Shown here in pieces: positions 43,831 to 53,099 of a DNA stretch of 64,000 nucleotides. The notes beneath the pieces are model-generated. The model did no database searches and was not told the origin of the DNA. It was given only the letters and a program-made list of their open reading frames with translations. The position numbers and the translations under genes were made by a program. The DNA is from Bdellovibrio bacteriovorus (GTDB lineage Bacteria; Bdellovibrionota; Bdellovibrionia; Bdellovibrionales; Bdellovibrionaceae), in contig NZ_CP020946.1 in assembly GCF_002208115.1 (NCBI RefSeq), forward strand, positions 2,294,001-2,358,000. The letters are read 5' to 3'. The stretch's first letter is position 1. Each line of letters begins with the position of its first letter.

Positions 43831-44780
43831 AGAGGCGCGTGAGTTTTCCGGTACAGCGTTTTTCGGTCAATTCCCAGATCGCGGGAGCTTTTTTCACGGG
43901 CTCCCCGGTTCGTTTTCAAAACATATTCGATGTAAGCTTTGTTCAATTCATCCAGGGACAGAAAACGCCCCTGGGTCTGATGGAGCTTTTCGAAAATCTG
44001 ATCCAGACTGCACTCCCGAACCTGAAGATCATCCTGCAGAACTTTCAGCGAGATGGTGCCGGCCGGGCTTAAGACCACGGCCCGCTCAATCGTGTTTTCA
44101 AGTTCCCGCACATTTCCCATCCACGGACGGGTCAGCAAAAAATCTTCGACGTCCCGGCCCCATTTCTTTTCGGGCATCTGATAACGCCGCGTGAACTTAT
44201 CCAGGAAATAGTGAGCCAGAGGCAAAATATCCTCGACGCGCTCACGCAGTGGCGGAATCTTTATCGACACCACTTTCAGGCGAAAATACAGATCCTCGCG
44301 AAAGCGTTTGTCCTGCACATCGCCTTCCAGGTCATTGTGAGTGGCCGCCACGATACGCAGATTCAACGGGCGATAATGGTTTTCCCCGACTCTTTTGACT
44401 TTCTTTTCCTGCAGCACACGCAGAAGCTTCGCCTGCAGATGCAGATCCAAGTCCCCGATTTCGTCCAAAAACAAAGTGCCGCCGTCTGCTTCCTCAAACA
44501 ATCCCTGACGGGCGTTCATCGCGCCGGTGAAAGCGCCGCGCGCATAACCAAAAAGCTCCGACTCCAAAAGAGGTTCCGGAATGGCGGAACAGTTGATCGG
44601 CACAAAGGTTTTTCGCTGTCTTGCACTCTGATCATGAATAAGCCGGGCAATAACCTCCTTGCCCGTGCCACTTTCCCCGGTGATCAGAACATTGGCAGAA
44701 CTGGCCGCCACCAGACGCGCCAGATCCAGCACCTCCAAAAAACGGGGGCTTTTTGCGATGATGCGCGAATCCGCCGTCAC
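43824..44780 (-). CDS. Sigma-54 activator without a sensory domain (PspF-like layout)
   Basis: 318 aa. The GTG at 44780 is chosen because it overlaps the upstream TGA (GTGA) and has GAGG seven bases upstream; an ATG at 44816 inside the upstream gene is less likely. It begins directly with the AAA+ domain: Walker A GESGTGKEV, the sigma-54-contacting YARGAFTGAM, Walker B GGTLFLDEIGDL and sensor residues ATHNDLEG. A Fis-type helix-turn-helix ends the protein. With no N-terminal receiver or ligand domain, it must be controlled in trans, as PspF is by PspA. Confidence 0.88.
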   Translation of the reverse strand: MTADSRIIAKSPRFLEVLDLARLVAASSANVLITGESGTGKEVIARLIHDQSARQRKTFVPINCSAIPEPLLESELFGYARGAFTGAMNARQGLFEEADGGTLFLDEIGDLDLHLQAKLLRVLQEKKVKRVGENHYRPLNLRIVAATHNDLEGDVQDKRFREDLYFRLKVVSIKIPPLRERVEDILPLAHYFLDKFTRRYQMPEKKWGRDVEDFLLTRPWMGNVRELENTIERAVVLSPAGTISLKVLQDDLQVRECSLDQIFEKLHQTQGRFLSLDELNKAYIEYVLKTNRGAREKSSRDLGIDRKTLYRKTHAPLQ

Positions 44781-45532
44781 AGAACACCTCGGTGGTCCTG
44801 GCGGGGCTCGTGCCATTCACACCAGTTTTGTTCCGGCACGATGCGCCCTTCCTCGATGAACTCAAGCACTTCGACCATGGCTTTGCCCACTCCCGCGGCC
44901 GAGGCGGGATTTTGACCGGTCACCAGGCGACCACTCTTCACGACGTGCCCGGCAAACTTCGGGGAGGAGGTGTGATGAGCGCCCCGCTCCTGCAAACGCG
45001 TCTGCAGTAAAAATGGCACCGACTTTTCCATGCCGACGAATTCTTCCTCTTCATTGGTGAAACTGGAAATCTCGTGGCCCTTCACCAGATACTGCCCGTC
45101 AGACAGACGCACGTTCACCAGCGCCGCAGGACCGTGGCAAACGGCTCCGACCACTCCATTGTTTTCATAAATTTCCGCTGTCAGTTTTTGCAACTGCAGA
45201 TTTTCGGGAAAATCAAACATCGTCCCGTGCCCACCGGCAAAAAAAATCGCGCAGTAGTCCCGACTGGAAACCTGCCAGGGTTTTATCGTGCCTTCCACCT
45301 TGGAAAGAAACTCTTCATCATTCATCCAGGTGGCATTCAGAGGATCGTCCATCTTCACACCGTCCAGGGGCACTTTGCCTCCCAGGGGACTGATCATATC
45401 CACGTCATATCCCGCACGCACAAATTCATCATAGGGATGGGTTATTTCAGAAAGATAAGCGCCCGTGTGATGGCCGGTGTCGCCAAGCTGATCGGTGCTG
45501 GTCAGAACAAAAAGCACTTTGTGGCTTTTCAT
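44777..45532 (-). CDS. DJ-1/PfpI superfamily protein, Hsp31-like
   Basis: 251 aa from the ATG at 45532 (MKSHKVLFVLTST), with GGAGG upstream. The catalytic cysteine is in GAVCHGPAAL, preceded by FFAGGHGTMFDFPE, the hallmark of GATase1 Hsp31-like proteins. Relatives are glyoxalases, chaperones or deglycases; the substrate cannot be told. The end overlaps the sigma-54 activator start by three bases (GTGA), so the two are coupled. Confidence 0.88.
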   Translation of the reverse strand: MKSHKVLFVLTSTDQLGDTGHHTGAYLSEITHPYDEFVRAGYDVDMISPLGGKVPLDGVKMDDPLNATWMNDEEFLSKVEGTIKPWQVSSRDYCAIFFAGGHGTMFDFPENLQLQKLTAEIYENNGVVGAVCHGPAALVNVRLSDGQYLVKGHEISSFTNEEEEFVGMEKSVPFLLQTRLQERGAHHTSSPKFAGHVVKSGRLVTGQNPASAAGVGKAMVEVLEFIEEGRIVPEQNWCEWHEPRQDHRGVL

Positions 45533-45617
45533 GGCCGTTCCTCCTTCGCAATACACCTATCTTCTCAAAGCGGGCTTGCGAACTCAAAGCTATGCCGGCA
45601 CAAATGCAAATCAACAG

Positions 45618-46184
45618 TCATTCACCGAAAAAGGTTTTCAGCACTTCCACTGGTTGCAAGCCCAGCAACACTTCACCATCATCCCGGACCAATGTGGGTA
45701 CAGAGCCTGTGCCCAGATGCTGCCATTCTCTTTGCCAGCGGTCGGCTTCGGATGCGGCGGCACTGTCGACCCTCACAGAATCAAACTGAAACTGATGAGC
45801 CACAGATCTGATAACACTTTCATCGGAGATGTCTTCGCCGTTCACCCAAAATTCCCGGGCCAGAGTGTGTCTGAAAACCATTCCCAGCAACGGATCCTGC
45901 CGGGAGGCTGCGATGGAATACTGAATGGCCTTCAATGTATTGGGCTTTCCAATCGGAAACGCAATGTCGATTTCCGGCATCAGTTCCTTCACCGTCACAA
46001 CTTCCCGCTCGATACTTTGAGAAAACCCCAGATTCGCCATTTGCATCGGAACCGGCAATTCGGGAGCATGCTGCACACCCCGCCACTGGATAAAACCGGC
46101 CAAGTGCTGCGCCACCAGCCGTTCTTCAAGGGCGTAACAAAACGGACAATTGAAATCACTGTACAGAATCGCTTTATGTCTCAC
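45618..46184 (-). CDS. DsbA/FrnE-like thiol oxidoreductase
   Basis: 188 aa from a GTG at 46184, chosen because GGGAGG lies seven bases upstream and the product begins MRHKAILYSDF; the frame continues to 46235 without support. The thioredoxin-fold motif CPFC (C13, C16) and FWVNGEDISDES with the C-terminal GSVPTLVRDDG (cis-proline) mark a FrnE-type DsbA relative. There is no signal peptide, so it is cytoplasmic. Confidence 0.82.
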   Translation of the reverse strand: MRHKAILYSDFNCPFCYALEERLVAQHLAGFIQWRGVQHAPELPVPMQMANLGFSQSIEREVVTVKELMPEIDIAFPIGKPNTLKAIQYSIAASRQDPLLGMVFRHTLAREFWVNGEDISDESVIRSVAHQFQFDSVRVDSAAASEADRWQREWQHLGTGSVPTLVRDDGEVLLGLQPVEVLKTFFGE

Positions 46185-46343
46185 GCCGGGCCTCCCGCCC
46201 AAGTCTAGATCAGTGGACTGTGACGTCAAGTCCACCCAAAAGCTTCAAAGGTCCCTGCCTTGACGACGTTTATTTTGACAAGACCGCCAACAATAACTAT
46301 TTCTAGTCCCGATAAAACACAGAAAAATCGAAAAAGGACCTTC

Positions 46344-47066
46344 GTGGAGTTGCTGTACAAAGATGAACACTTTATTGCCGTGAACAAACCATCGGGTTTT
46401 CACGTGCATCCCCACGAAAATGTCCAGCACCGTGTTTCCCGTGACAAGATCTGCCTTTACCATGCCCGTCGTATGATGAAACAGCACGTGTATCCGGTTC
46501 ACCGTCTGGATGCGGGAACCAGCGGGGTGCTGCTGTTTGCTCTTTCTTCTGAATCCGCCAGCAAGCTGTGCCGTTTGTTCACCGAACGCGCCACCCATAA
46601 GACCTATCAGGCCGTGGTGCGTGGCTATGTGAAGGAAGAAGGCGACGTGCAATTGCCCTTGGAACTTGATTCCACCGGGGACCTGGTGGATGCTCATACC
46701 AGCTTTAAACGCCTGGCGACCGTGGAGTTCCCGGTGGCCGTCGGTAAAAAGTTTCCCACGGCCCGCTATTCCTGGGTGGAGGTCACCCCACACACCGGTC
46801 GATACCACCAGATCCGCCGTCACTTCAACCGCATCTCCCACCCATTGCTGGGGGACGCCGTTCACGGGGATTCCCACCACAACCGTTTCTTCAGAAACCA
46901 CTTGGAAATCGAGGGGTTGTGCCTAAAAGCCCTGCGCCTGGAGTTCACCCACCCATGGAGTGGCGAAAAAGTCTCTATCGAGGCCCCGCACTGCGAGAAA
47001 TGGAAGAAAATTCAACTTCTGTTTGATCCTGCACTTCCGCCAGAGAGCAAGCTGAAATCCCTTTGA
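46344..47066 (+). CDS. RluA-family RNA pseudouridine synthase (TruC-like)
   Basis: 240 aa from a GTG at 46344 with AAGGA five bases upstream; the frame extends to a TTG at 46260 but that part is not family-like. The catalytic aspartate is in VHRLDAGTSGVLLFAL (about 53-68), followed by ATHKTYQAVVRGYV and the C-terminal HTGRYHQIRRHF. It is short and lacks an S4 domain, which fits TruC (tRNA U65) or a small RluA type. Confidence 0.85.
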   Translation: MELLYKDEHFIAVNKPSGFHVHPHENVQHRVSRDKICLYHARRMMKQHVYPVHRLDAGTSGVLLFALSSESASKLCRLFTERATHKTYQAVVRGYVKEEGDVQLPLELDSTGDLVDAHTSFKRLATVEFPVAVGKKFPTARYSWVEVTPHTGRYHQIRRHFNRISHPLLGDAVHGDSHHNRFFRNHLEIEGLCLKALRLEFTHPWSGEKVSIEAPHCEKWKKIQLLFDPALPPESKLKSL

Positions 47067-47116
47067 CGTTACCTGGGGACGGGCGTAAATACAGACCCCG
47101 TTTTCAGAGGTAAATC

Positions 47117-49177
47117 ATGTCCAAAGCGCAAGCGCTTAACAAGTTGTTGATCGTAGTCGGTCTGCTGTTCATTTTGCTCGTTTCCATGCAGTCCCACGGC
47201 CAGACTTTGCATCACAAACTGAATGTCGAGCTTTATCCGGGCCTGAAAATGATCAAGGCCCAGGACACCCTGACTTTTCCAAAGGACTCTCCCCGCAAAA
47301 TCAGCTTTCTGCTGCACAAGGATCTGCAAGTCTCTGTGACCAGCAGTGATGATTCCGTTGTTCTGCTGCACCCGGCGACACAAAAAGAACCCTATGCCGA
47401 ATACGGTCTGACGTTGGGGAACATCGACAACAAGGTCAGCGTGCAGTACTTCGGTGTGATCTTTGATCCGGTTCTGAATGACAACAGCAACGGTTTGATT
47501 GCTCCGGAAGGTGCCACCCTGTTTGGCAGCACCTATTGGTATCCGTTCTTCCTGGGATCCCAGAACAGCTTTGAAGTCACCGTGCAAACGCCGGGGGACT
47601 GGATGTCTTTGGTGCAAGGGCAAATTGCCAGCACCTTGGTGGAAGGCTCGATCCGCACGTCCCGCTTTGTCGAGATCTATCCGCAGGAGGAAATCTATCT
47701 CGTAGCGGGTCCGTTCAAAAGTTATCAGGTGGATACTCCGTCCGGGAAAAAGGTGCAGGTTCTTCTGCGCCGGGATGATCCTGCCTTGGCCCAAAGTTTT
47801 TTGACTCTGGTGCCTGAGTACATCAAGCACTATTCACAGATCATTGCCCCGTATCCGTATTCGTCTTTCAGTGTGGTGGAAAACTTCTGGGAGACCGGTT
47901 ACGGCATGCCGAGCTTCACCCTGCTGGGGCCGACGGTCCTGCGCCTGCCATTTATTTTGAACTCGTCCCTGCCGCACGAAGTGCTGCACAACTGGTGGGG
48001 CAACAGTGTCTATGTGGACTATGAAAAAGGCAACTGGTGCGAAGGTTTGACCACCTATATGGCCGATTACTGGCAGCAGGAAAAGGCCGGCAGTGAACGC
48101 ACCTATCGTATGAATACCCTGTTGAACTATATGGACTTTGTTGCGAGCAGTCCGGAAAAGGACTTCCCGCTTCGTCAGTTCCGCGGCCGTCATAACTCCA
48201 GTTCGCAAGCCGTGGGTTATGGCAAGTCGATGATGCTGTTCCATATGCTGGAGTTCCGCTTTGGCAAAGAGACCTTCAACAAGGCCCTGCAGGATTTCTA
48301 TACCCGCAATTTATTCAAAAAAGCGTCCTTCACGGAAATCCAAAACAGCTTTGAAGCTGTGACCAACCAGAATCTGGAAACGTTCTTCAGCCAGTGGCTG
48401 GATCGCAAAGGGGCGCCGGAAATTGAACTGGGTGATGTGCGTATCATGAAGTGGCATGATGGCTCGACCAGCACCACCTATGTGCTCAGCCAAAAGCAGG
48501 CCGAGCTGTATGATCTGAACATTCCCGTGATCTGGACACTGGAATCCGGCGCAGAAATCCGCCAGATGGCGCGCCTTTCTGACAAGTCCCAGTTTTATTC
48601 TTTGACCTCTCCGTCCCGGCCGGTGAAGGTTTCTGTGGACCCTGACTTCCGCTTGTTCCGCCGTCTTTACACGGAAGAACGCCCGGCGACTTTGTCCAGC
48701 GTGCTGGGCGCCTCTGAGATTCACTATTATTTTGACCCGGCAGATGTCACGGCCAAGCAGTTCGTCGAAGTGTGGTCACAGAAAACAGAAGGCAGCGACG
48801 TTCTGCACTTCAGTGGGGAACCATTGGATGTTCCGGCACAAGGGGCCATGGTCTTTGTCGGTGATCAGCAAAACTTCGTGAATTTCATGAAGACCCAGTT
48901 GGCAGAACAAAGCCTGCAAATCACGACCGATACCATGACCATTGAAGGCCAGAAGTATTCCCTGAATGAAGTCAGCACCGTACTGGTAGCGCGCCTGAAA
49001 AACCATGCACAGCAAACTGTGGTGTGGGTGCGCTGGAGTCCTGATAATAATGCTGCCGAGTGGGCGTCCCGCCTGACCCACTATGGCACCTTTGGTGTGT
49101 TGGTCTTTAAAGGCCGTCCCGTAATCCACAAGTCCACCTGGCCAGTTCTTGCAAGTCCTCTGCAGCGCGCGCTCTAG
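47117..49177 (+). CDS. M1-family metallopeptidase-like exported protein
   Basis: 686 aa. A signal peptide or anchor (about 9-29) leads to the gluzincin core HEVLHNWWGN (H287, E288, H291) and the third zinc ligand in GNWCEGLTTY (E309). Seventeen residues separate H291 and E309, one fewer than in aminopeptidase N, as in a bacterial subgroup with the GNWCEGLT motif. The C-terminal 250 residues are beta- and helix-rich and unassigned. AGAGG precedes the ATG. Exported peptidases suit a predator digesting prey protein; that role is inferred. Confidence 0.88.
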   Translation: MSKAQALNKLLIVVGLLFILLVSMQSHGQTLHHKLNVELYPGLKMIKAQDTLTFPKDSPRKISFLLHKDLQVSVTSSDDSVVLLHPATQKEPYAEYGLTLGNIDNKVSVQYFGVIFDPVLNDNSNGLIAPEGATLFGSTYWYPFFLGSQNSFEVTVQTPGDWMSLVQGQIASTLVEGSIRTSRFVEIYPQEEIYLVAGPFKSYQVDTPSGKKVQVLLRRDDPALAQSFLTLVPEYIKHYSQIIAPYPYSSFSVVENFWETGYGMPSFTLLGPTVLRLPFILNSSLPHEVLHNWWGNSVYVDYEKGNWCEGLTTYMADYWQQEKAGSERTYRMNTLLNYMDFVASSPEKDFPLRQFRGRHNSSSQAVGYGKSMMLFHMLEFRFGKETFNKALQDFYTRNLFKKASFTEIQNSFEAVTNQNLETFFSQWLDRKGAPEIELGDVRIMKWHDGSTSTTYVLSQKQAELYDLNIPVIWTLESGAEIRQMARLSDKSQFYSLTSPSRPVKVSVDPDFRLFRRLYTEERPATLSSVLGASEIHYYFDPADVTAKQFVEVWSQKTEGSDVLHFSGEPLDVPAQGAMVFVGDQQNFVNFMKTQLAEQSLQITTDTMTIEGQKYSLNEVSTVLVARLKNHAQQTVVWVRWSPDNNAAEWASRLTHYGTFGVLVFKGRPVIHKSTWPVLASPLQRAL

Positions 49178-49227
49178 ACTGCCGCCCTTTCGGCAGTCGC
49201 CAGGCCCCCGGCAGCTCGACCTGCCGG
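49178..49227 (+). other. Two adjacent hairpins downstream of the M1 peptidase gene
   Basis: GACTGCC/GGCAGTC (49177-49198) and CCGGCAG/CTGCCGG (49208-49227, six-base loop) stand side by side. No T-run follows either. They may attenuate read-through into the next gene or protect the 3' end of the peptidase mRNA. Confidence 0.45.
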
Positions 49228-49260
49228 ATTCCCGGCACAGAGTGCACCAAGTCTTTTAAA

Positions 49261-49821
49261 TTGGATCTGAACAGCCTTCAGATGACCGTTCGCAACCAAA
49301 CACCTTACATCGCGCAATATGTGATTAAAAAAGGCGACATGGTCATTGCCCGTCTGCCAGGCATCGCACCCGACGCGCAAATGCTGATTCCCACCGACAG
49401 CACCTATGAAGTGACGGCCTCTGCCTTTATCAACGGCAACACCTACACCTCGGCGCCGTTGGCCGTGACCGGCCCGATGGGATTCCTGGCGCAGGTCGTT
49501 CAGAATCCATCTCAAGGCACCTATGAGTTTAATGTCGTGGAAATCCCCACTTCAAAACCGAACGCTTTGATCTTCGAAAAAACGTGCCTCAGCCCGGTCG
49601 TTTTCACCATCTCCAAAGACGGCCGGCCGGTTCAGAATGTCGTGGTTAACAACAGCTTTGAAACTCAGGAGCTTTTCATTGATGATGTTTACTACATCTA
49701 TGCCGTGATCAACGGCGTGACCACAGACGTCTATACAACGACAAATCCGAATGCCACCATCACAGCAACGGTGGAGCATTCGGATCTGGGGCCGGGTTAC
49801 TTCAGTCTAGTGATTGATTAG
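49261..49821 (+). CDS. Hypothetical beta-rich protein with uncertain start
   Basis: 186 aa from a TTG at 49261, or 179 aa from ATG 49282. The frame is open further upstream, into the 3' end of the M1 gene in another frame, and neither start has a clear ribosome-binding site. The protein looks real: strand-rich with conserved-looking Gly/Pro/Thr turns (RLPGIAPDAQMLIPTDS, GVTTDVYTTTNPNATITATV) and no cysteines apart from one. No signal peptide is seen in this form. It could be the remnant of a longer gene or use a non-standard start. Confidence 0.55.
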   Translation: MDLNSLQMTVRNQTPYIAQYVIKKGDMVIARLPGIAPDAQMLIPTDSTYEVTASAFINGNTYTSAPLAVTGPMGFLAQVVQNPSQGTYEFNVVEIPTSKPNALIFEKTCLSPVVFTISKDGRPVQNVVVNNSFETQELFIDDVYYIYAVINGVTTDVYTTTNPNATITATVEHSDLGPGYFSLVID

Positions 49822-49824
49822 AAA

Positions 49825-50169
49825 CTAATAACCTTCGTCAGGCTCACCGTTATAACGGCACTTGGCATCTGTATGAACTTTCTTTGCGCCACTGCGAAGG
49901 TCATCAGTTGTGATGGTGTTGGCCTGACGATCCACGGTAACCACATAAAGATCACTGGCATAATCTTTCACCTGACCGTTTTGCCAGCGCGGAGACAGGA
50001 AGCCCTCATTGTTGGATGCCGTCAGCAGAATCGCCATATCGGCCTCAATCATCAGCACATCCTCGGCCTTGTTCTTGTCAGCATCAAACCCTTTGCAGGT
50101 GATCGTTCCATCAGCCAAAGCCGAAGACGCAACGACTGACATCAAAGAAAACAAGATCCACTTTTTCAT
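49825..50169 (-). CDS. Small exported hypothetical protein
   Basis: 114 aa with a signal peptide (MKKWILFSLMSVVASSALA) and GGAGG before the ATG. The mature part has two cysteines (CKGFDADK, CRYNGEPDEGY) that could form a disulfide, with a beta-rich sequence between. It converges with the preceding gene, three bases apart. No family recognised; small Bdellovibrio envelope proteins of this type are common. Confidence 0.7.
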   Translation of the reverse strand: MKKWILFSLMSVVASSALADGTITCKGFDADKNKAEDVLMIEADMAILLTASNNEGFLSPRWQNGQVKDYASDLYVVTVDRQANTITTDDLRSGAKKVHTDAKCRYNGEPDEGY

Positions 50170-50260
50170 AAAGCCTCCAAATAATTAAGCACCCACCCTT
50201 TGTTGCAAGGCCCTTGCCCGCGCAAAGTGGTTTAATTTACTTATAAAGCCGCCACCCCTG

Positions 50261-50833
50261 TTAAAAAGGCTGCGGGGGTGACAAATTAGAGCGGCGCCCT
50301 CCCCGAACCCGGATGAGGTAATAGACCAAGGCCAAATTCCCCAGAGTGATCGCGATCCGAATCCATGTGGGGTGCTGAATCAGTTTGTACATTTCAATGG
50401 GCACATAAAGGCTGCCAGAAAGAATCGCCAGCCATTCTGCCCAGGCCTTGGCAAACCACAACCCCACGGCTTCAATCAGCCGCAGCAATGCATACAATAA
50501 AGCCACACCGGCCATCATCAAAACGCTGGAGTCGTTGATATTGTCGAGCAACCGCCGAAATACTCCGGCCAATGCGCCGTGATCCAGTCCCAGATGATGC
50601 ACAATCTGCGAACTTGATTCCTGAACGTCGGTTCCCAATAAATGCAAAAGTTCAAAGCCCACCAGCAAAATGAAAAGGCCCTTGGCTCCCTCGAATATCG
50701 CAATGGCCCTGAGCCCCCGATTCTGACTCACGAATCCTCCAAAAGCAGGACCATTATGCCCTGATTTTGTCTCATTTTGATACAGCGACTGCGAAGACAC
50801 AGGTGAAGCTCCGGTAATCTCTGGGAACATCAT
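50261..50833 (-). CDS. DUF2127 family membrane protein
   Basis: 190 aa from the ATG at 50833 (MMFPEITGASPV); the longer frame to 50920 would overlap the divergent lipoprotein gene. Membrane segments and the sequence LRAIAIFEGAKGLFILLVGF, VALLYALLRLIEAVGLWF and WAEWLAILSGSLYVPIEMY match DUF2127. These are four-span membrane proteins of unknown function. It faces the phospholipase-D-like gene head to head. Confidence 0.8.
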   Translation of the reverse strand: MMFPEITGASPVSSQSLYQNETKSGHNGPAFGGFVSQNRGLRAIAIFEGAKGLFILLVGFELLHLLGTDVQESSSQIVHHLGLDHGALAGVFRRLLDNINDSSVLMMAGVALLYALLRLIEAVGLWFAKAWAEWLAILSGSLYVPIEMYKLIQHPTWIRIAITLGNLALVYYLIRVRGGRRSNLSPPQPF

Positions 50834-50864
50834 GTCTTTGTCAGATTTTTCCGATAAATTCAGA

Positions 50865-53060
50865 ATGAAAAAGACTGAAAACTTTGGAACGCTGCTTGGT
50901 GTTTTACTTCTTTCTTGCACTTTGATTTCCTGCCAGACTCCGGCACAAAGAAATCCCAGCTCTGCCGAGGTCCCGCCGGATGTGGCGCCTTACGTGCAAA
51001 AGCTTTACAGCGATAAATTGCAGGCCGAACTGAACAAAGAACAATTGCTGATTCTGAAAAGACGGCAGTCGACTCCGCATCCGCACAAAAAAGACTCGTT
51101 CCCTCAGGAAACCCGCGAAGAACGCGACTACAAGGAAATGAACGCACGCCAAGAGCGTCAGTTGCAGGTGGTAAATCAAAGTTCGGCGCTGGCTCAACAA
51201 CGCATTAACGCCCTTCGAGCTGACGCTCCGGTTTCAGTTTTGACCAGCAACAACGAATCCTGGAGAAAACAGGAACAACGCCTGGAGATGGGCTCAATCG
51301 CTGAGTTCGCCCTGCGCGACGGCCAGATTCAGCGCATTTTCAAATTCGACCGCATGCACGCCAAAGACTATGAAGTGCAGATCAAGAACTATCTGATCAG
51401 CGCTGACGATCCGAATGAAGAGCGTAAAAATGAACACTTCGATGCGACCGTGACCTGTGACGGCCCCTTCCGCATCAAAAAGACTTTCTCGGACAAAAAG
51501 TTTGTGGCTTACCAGAAAGCCACCTTCCGCATGTACGACAACAAATACAATGGCGACAACCTGCGCCTGATCCCGGCAAGCTCGGTGACCAGTTGTGAAC
51601 TGAAAGCAGGACCCGCAGGTGCGCCTGCGCAGTTTGGGGTGCGCTTTGTTGAACCGGCCAATCCCTATCTGGATTTGCACAACCTGGTTGAAGGCTGCCT
51701 GATGCCTCGCACAGACAACCTGACTGGCATCGAAAAATTCTTCCTGACTGACAAGTATTCCTCCATGACCTGCCCGCAGGCCGTCCCGTCCGTGGTGAAT
51801 CTGCCAGAGGCGGTGGACTCGCTGAAATCGAAAGCGGAAGTTCTGCTGGGCCAGCCTTTACCGGGAAACTTCATGGACTTGCACGACCCTTATGCACCCC
51901 TGGATTTTTCAAAGGCACCGTACTTTGACAGCATCTATGTGTCCTATTTGGTGTTCCGTGCTGACTATTATGGGACCTTTATGGCGCGGCTGCTGGATTT
52001 CCATGCCAAACGCGGCACCAAAGTAAAGATCCTGGTGGCGGGCGTGATCACTCTGGAAAAAGATGAAGTTCTGCTGCGCAAACTGGAAGCCCAGAACCCG
52101 AATATCCAACTGCAGGAACTAAAGTACAAAGTTCCATCCGGCGGCAGCCTGGGCGACCGTTTCGATCGTCTGCACCGCTCGATGCACGTAAAGCTGCTAT
52201 TGACCCTGTCGAAGAAAGAGCCCAAAAACAACGTGGCCTTTATCGGGGGTCGTAACATTCATGACGGTTTCATCTTTAAGAAGCCTTACGATTATCCCCG
52301 TCCGGAAATGGTGAACTATGTGAAGGGCGATGAAAGTTTCGTGCACTGGCGCGACTTTGAATTCAAAATTCACGACAAGGACTTCACTGAAAAGGTGGCG
52401 GCCCACTTCCTGACCCTGTGGGATCGTGACTATAAAACGATGCAATTCCGCAGCATCAACGTCAACGTGCCCATGGCGTCTCAGGTCAGCCCTTCTTACT
52501 TTAACAGCCGCGAACCTTTGGTGCGGCACTTTATGTCGGTGCCTTACAAGGACGACGAAAGCCTGATTCAATTCTATGTGGAAATGCTCGACAGCGCGAA
52601 AAAGAAAATCATGATCTCCACCCCGTACTTCCGCCCGCCCGCACCGATTGTCGAAGCACTGGAGCGCGCGGCTGGCCGTGGAGTTCAAGTCACCGTCATC
52701 ACCCGTCTGGATCTGAAAGGCGACACGGTTGACTGGATCTTGAGTGAATCCAACAAACCGACCGTGAACCGTTTGTTCCAGCAACTGGCGATCTACGAGT
52801 ACACCGAACCGAAGGTGATTCTGCATTCAAAAATTGTTTTGATTGACGATGTGTATTCGTTCCTGGGTTCCGTGAACCTGAACAAACGCAGCTTCATCCA
52901 CGACATGGAAAACGGGGCGATGATTTACGGAGCGGCCTATAACCGCGAAATGACGGAAATCTATAATCAGTATAAAAAAGATTCCCGACTGATCGACGAC
53001 CGCCTGAAGCGAAACTATTTCAAAGCCATGATTCTGGGCGTATTCGACACAGAATTCTAG
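50865..53060 (+). CDS. Phospholipase-D-superfamily lipoprotein (cardiolipin-synthase-like)
   Basis: 731 aa from the ATG at 50865, which gives a lipoprotein signal (lipobox LISC, C23); an upstream ATG at 50832 would bury it. About 300 N-terminal residues are unassigned. Two PLD half-sites follow: HRSMHVKLLLT, with H and K but no aspartate at the usual place, and HSKIVLIDDVYSFLGSVN, a full HKD motif. FIGGRNIHDGF also fits the fold. It resembles ClsA/C-like enzymes. The imperfect first half-site makes activity uncertain. Confidence 0.85.
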   Translation: MKKTENFGTLLGVLLLSCTLISCQTPAQRNPSSAEVPPDVAPYVQKLYSDKLQAELNKEQLLILKRRQSTPHPHKKDSFPQETREERDYKEMNARQERQLQVVNQSSALAQQRINALRADAPVSVLTSNNESWRKQEQRLEMGSIAEFALRDGQIQRIFKFDRMHAKDYEVQIKNYLISADDPNEERKNEHFDATVTCDGPFRIKKTFSDKKFVAYQKATFRMYDNKYNGDNLRLIPASSVTSCELKAGPAGAPAQFGVRFVEPANPYLDLHNLVEGCLMPRTDNLTGIEKFFLTDKYSSMTCPQAVPSVVNLPEAVDSLKSKAEVLLGQPLPGNFMDLHDPYAPLDFSKAPYFDSIYVSYLVFRADYYGTFMARLLDFHAKRGTKVKILVAGVITLEKDEVLLRKLEAQNPNIQLQELKYKVPSGGSLGDRFDRLHRSMHVKLLLTLSKKEPKNNVAFIGGRNIHDGFIFKKPYDYPRPEMVNYVKGDESFVHWRDFEFKIHDKDFTEKVAAHFLTLWDRDYKTMQFRSINVNVPMASQVSPSYFNSREPLVRHFMSVPYKDDESLIQFYVEMLDSAKKKIMISTPYFRPPAPIVEALERAAGRGVQVTVITRLDLKGDTVDWILSESNKPTVNRLFQQLAIYEYTEPKVILHSKIVLIDDVYSFLGSVNLNKRSFIHDMENGAMIYGAAYNREMTEIYNQYKKDSRLIDDRLKRNYFKAMILGVFDTEF

Positions 53061-53099
53061 GATCAGGATTAAGTTCCTGTCATAAAATAAAAGAAACTG

